Position numbers and translations under genes: made by a program | Notes under the pieces: model-generated | What the model was told of the DNA's origin: nothing | Databases searched by the model: none | What the model saw: the letters and a program-made list of their open reading frames with translations, nothing else | Shown here: piece after piece, positions 31,901 to 33,500 of the stretch | Numbering within the stretch: the stretch's first letter is position 1 | Layout of the letters: each line of letters starts with the position of its first letter | Assembly: GCA_009760855.2 (NCBI GenBank) | Contig: WPIO01000008.1 | Location: 12,187,501 to 12,221,000, forward strand | Direction: 5' to 3' | Length of the DNA: 33,500 nt | Source: Cristatella mucedo | Lineage: Eukaryota > Bryozoa > Phylactolaemata > Cristatellidae

Positions 31901-33331
31901 GCTTGACAACTGGGCCACAGGGCCATTAGCCAATCAAGTCTAATTATTCGGTAGCGCCATAGAGAGTAGCTACCCCCAATTGTCATGCTCATGCTTGTTT
32001 GCAGGTTGAACTTACTTTCGCGATTTCCGAAACTTTGGTTTGCTGAACCATTGTTGATCCGTCCTGTGAGACCCGTGGACTGAGCCGCCCCCTGATGCTC
32101 TCGACTTGATTGCTGGAATGGTCCGCAAAGCACCTGCTCGGGCAGAGGGGGTTGGTTGGGGTACTGATCATATGTACCTAGATTGTTTTTCCCCCCGGTG
32201 ATGATCAGGCGTTGGTCATATTGTATTGGTTTGCAATCAATCGAACAGCCATGCATGCAGGCTGACTTTCCGTCGAGAGAACTCAGATTTCAGCTGCACC
32301 TTGCAAAGCAGCACATTCACTCAAGCACGTGCTGGCCCGGCGTTAGTAGTCAATTGGCTGTCCGGTCAGGCTAGTCATCGAAGTGGATCCAGAAAATAAA
32401 ATAATATAAGAAATATAGAATTCATTTGTATTGTAGCCCAAGAGAACTTAATCTCTATTCAGGTGCTTCACATTTGCCTCGGGGCTCGAGCCCACGACCT
32501 CGGCCAGACTTTGGTCAGGGCGAGCACCTTAACTGCTGGACCAAACCAGCTCGGCAGGCTTCCGTGGCCGCTTGTAAGCTTTATCACCGACTAGCGGCTC
32601 GCTTTTGGCGTGTCGTGCTACCGTCGCCTTGCGAGCCAGGTGCCATAGCTGTGTGCCGGCAGTCAGCGCTGCTGCTGCACACTTCGTCGATGCCAGCACT
32701 CCCCACCACCTTGACCTTGACCCACGGGCTCAGCTATGGAGGGAAATTCATGGGAAGCACGCTCTCTAATCTCGTGACCGCTGCCTGCACGGGCCGCAAC
32801 CAGATTGTCATCTGGCCCGCTGCCTCCACGCCCGAAGATTGCGATGTGCCTGCGCCGCTGTTGCCCACCGTCGGCAACGCCACGATCGGCCCGAAGGGGC
32901 GCGTGCTGCAGCGACTGAGCGGCCACGGGGCGAGTGCTGCCTGCAGCGATCAGCTCGTGCGGCGGCACTCAGGCGGCGCTGCGCTGCACGAGTGGCGGCG
33001 GCCTTGCTTTCGGGAGCACAGTGACTAGCGAGTGGTGGTTTTTCCTATTGCTGCTATTTAGGGTGTCGTCTTCTTCTCCGTGGACTTCTCTTATCGTTTG
33101 CGATGCCTGGCATCCGTGTCCGACGACAGAAGCGTAACGCTGTGGAAGTGGACTCTGCCCGCGGCTATGGCGAGTGCGCCGTCGCCGGCGAGCTTTGACG
33201 ACCAGGGCGAGCTGAGCGTGAGCCAATGGGCGGCAGCAACGTTCGTGCCACTGCTCCATCTGTTTGGGCACGGTGCTCGCGTTTGGAGAGCCTCCTTCTT
33301 TGGCGACTCGGCGCTTGTCAGCATTGGAGAG
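28837..33331 (+). CDS. WDR6: WDR6-like WD-repeat protein, 5' and 3' partial, at least six exons
   Basis: The spliced exons 28837-28941, 29076-29246, 29349-29410, 31628-31731, 32734-32929 and 33062-33331 form one frame with matching phases at every junction. The product follows the start of animal WDR6: QVHVYDSS then CVHGFAR, AVLAVVACRGDRESLLTF, DWIWDVVW, SILALLTAHNTV, DTCLLY, NQIVIW, SGH, ASVSDDRSVTLWK and FGHGARVW---LVSIGE. These are strands and GH/WD-type repeat blocks of its N-terminal beta-propeller. WDR6 is the partner of the FTSJ1-type tRNA 2'-O-methyltransferase acting at the wobble nucleotide (Rtt10/Trm734 in yeast). It is a large cytoplasmic protein, so most of the gene lies right of the window. 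The exons show no stop or frameshift, so the gene looks functional. Confidence 0.88.
29076..29246 (+). CDS. WDR6: WDR6 exon b
   Basis: Acceptor ATATTTAGTTCAG (ends 29075), donor GGCAG|GTATGG (GT at 29247). The reading gives LYTLAVLAVVACRGDRESLL, then an insert-like HWQSGVKKLYEYVHSISRLA. An earlier donor GTGAGA at 29171 leaves phase 0 and cannot join the next exon in frame. The donor at 29247 leaves phase 1 and joins exactly. Confidence 0.8.
29349..29410 (+). CDS. WDR6: WDR6 exon c
   Basis: Acceptor TTCTCTGCAG (ends 29348), donor AAT|GTAAGG (29411). It encodes RDEFEAIDWIWDVVWVTSEN; DWIWD is a signature shared with human WDR6. It ends in phase 0 and joins exon d, which starts in phase 0. Confidence 0.9.
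29674..29751 (+). repeat. tRNA-like segment, probable SINE head
   Basis: An A-box-like TGACCAATTGGTTAGTACG (29677-29695) and a B-box-like TTGTTCGATCCCG (about 29719-29731) lie at tRNA spacing and are followed by a T8 run (29744-29751). No convincing acceptor stem pairs, so it is not called a tRNA gene. It differs from the SINE at 5889. Confidence 0.55.
30303..30387 (-). repeat. tRNA-like segment, probable SINE head or tRNA pseudogene
   Basis: The minus strand reads GATGGCAAACTAGG (A-box-like, near 30382) and GGTTCGAATCC (a perfect B box, 30320-30330), about 50 bp apart as in tRNAs. Stem pairing is poor. It is a different sequence from the other tRNA-like pieces. Confidence 0.55.
30671..31345 (-). 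mobile_element. L2-A LINE, 5'-truncated, best-preserved C-terminal ORF
   Basis: An (AAT)n tail at 30671-30690, then the conserved tail (TTGATAAAGCGCCCTC...CTAGGCGCTTTACATTTGC), 3' UTR, and an uninterrupted minus-strand frame (30908-31312) from MQLVQNSAARLVCRE through LHWLPVRQRIDFKVLSLTFR, FGDRAFSSYAPKAWNSLPTC to KTHLFRTAFSGSL. It lies in a WDR6 intron, antisense to the gene. The intact 134 codons make it the youngest L2-A copy in the window. Confidence 0.93.
31628..31731 (+). CDS. WDR6: WDR6 exon d
   Basis: Acceptor TTTCTCGTTTCAG (ends 31627). It encodes QSILALLTAHNTV, then RVDCEDTCLL, equivalent to the human NIALALGHNSV and CTDRCTL segments. Donor GTATCC at 31732 leaves two bases (CT) that are completed by C from exon e to give Leu. 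An alternative donor GTGAAG at 31713 would drop the conserved DTCLL. Confidence 0.85.
32405..32553 (-). mobile_element. tRNA-derived SINE with L2-A-like tail, copy 2
   Basis: The minus strand reads CGAGCTGGTTTGGTCCAGCA, then the B box GGCTCGAGCCC (32484-32494), then CACCTGAATAGAGATTAAG, TCTCTTGGG-CTACAATACAAATG and an A/T tail, paralleling the copy at 5889. It lies in the intron between WDR6 exons d and e, antisense, and creates a spurious open frame continuing into exon e. Confidence 0.88.
32734..32929 (+). CDS. WDR6: WDR6 exon e, followed by a GC donor
   Basis: Acceptor GGGCTCAG (ends 32733) restores phase and gives L-YGGKFMGSTLSN, AACTGRNQIVIW, and ends at RLSGHG. The frame is open upstream to 32426, but that part is a SINE and intron. 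The following intron starts GCGAGT at 32930. No GT near here preserves the frame and the SGHG-GV join, so a GC-AG intron is the best reading. Confidence 0.82.
33062..33331 (+). CDS. WDR6: WDR6 exon f
   Basis: Acceptor TTGCTGCTATTTAG (ends 33061). It reads GVVFFSVDFSYRLRCLASVS, DDRSVTLWKW, a variable insert, then LFGHGARVWRASFF and LVSIGE. The SDDRSV-LW and FGHGARVW blocks are highly conserved WDR6 WD-repeat sequence. Donor GAG|GTGCGC at 33332 falls exactly where the conserved GE(D) continues in the next, unseen exon. Confidence 0.9.
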
Positions 33332-33500
33332 GTGCGCTATGCTAACAAGCTTGCTCTGTCGGTCGAAACAAGACGGTTTGGTGTGATGCACTCGTCTCTC
33401 ACTCGGTGGTCGTGTGCTCAGCTTTGGCACCAGGGAACGAGGTGCCGCGCAAGACTCGTTCTTTAGAGCGCTATGACGATCCTTTGGGATGTTCTGCACT
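33332..33500 (+). other. WDR6 intron or unplaced sequence at the window edge
   Basis: This follows the donor of exon f. A possible acceptor TGTGCTCAG (ends near 33420) precedes a reading that does not match the next expected WDR6 strand, so no exon is called. Confidence 0.5.

Noticed and set aside
32663-32733. Sequence 32663-32733 as part of WDR6 exon e
   Set aside because: An acceptor at 32663 gives the wrong phase for exon d; 32734 gives the right phase and the conserved junction.
32426-33028. 200-codon + strand frame read as a single coding exon
   Set aside because: Its first part is the antisense SINE and intron, and its last part runs through the GC-AG intron. Only 32734-32929 matches WDR6.

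Overview
This window is animal nuclear DNA: intron-bearing, densely packed with old and recent transposable elements, and without operons or bacterial signals. The transposon set (L2/CR1-type LINEs, tRNA-derived SINEs, animal-type hAT elements, a Ty3/gypsy LTR element) and a WDR6-type WD-repeat gene point to a metazoan, probably an invertebrate. I cannot place the phylum from sequence alone.

Only one host gene can be supported. It is a WDR6 homologue on the + strand at the right end. Six exons are readable between 28837 and 33331, and reading phase is conserved across every junction. The gene runs off the window, and its first exon was not found. WDR6 proteins are the WD-repeat partner of the tRNA wobble-position 2'-O-methyltransferase. 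Its introns hold a tRNA-derived SINE, two other tRNA-like pieces and a 5'-truncated LINE; one intron looks like a GC-AG intron.

Layout, left to right. 1-1075: unassigned. About 1082-9372: an old, broken Ty3/gypsy element with two diverged LTRs, paired CCHC zinc knuckles, RNase H, integrase and GPY/F-like remnants. It has been invaded by two L2-A LINE pieces, a SINE and a (GA)n tract. 9373-11280: unassigned, with a CpG-rich stretch. 11281-16380: a cluster of minus-strand L2-A LINE copies interrupted by a DUF4371-type hAT fossil (12783-14686) and by an opposite-strand L2-A tail (15780-15970). 17512-17716: a short L2-B tail. 17921-20174: a hAT element with terminal inverted repeats, near-matching 8-bp target duplications and a transposase related to the animal GTF2IRD2/ZBED group, now frameshifted. 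21272-22135: an L2-B copy. 22614-24120: a DNA element with about 140-bp terminal inverted repeats built from iterated units of about 33 bp. 26126-28000: an L2-A copy split by an L2-B insertion. 28837 onward: WDR6.

The most interesting relationship is that the SINE family ends in the same 3' sequence as the L2-A LINE, which suggests the SINE uses the LINE machinery. I found no CRISPR, no rRNA, no functional tRNA gene and no clearly new molecular system. The novelty lies in the repeat families and their nesting.
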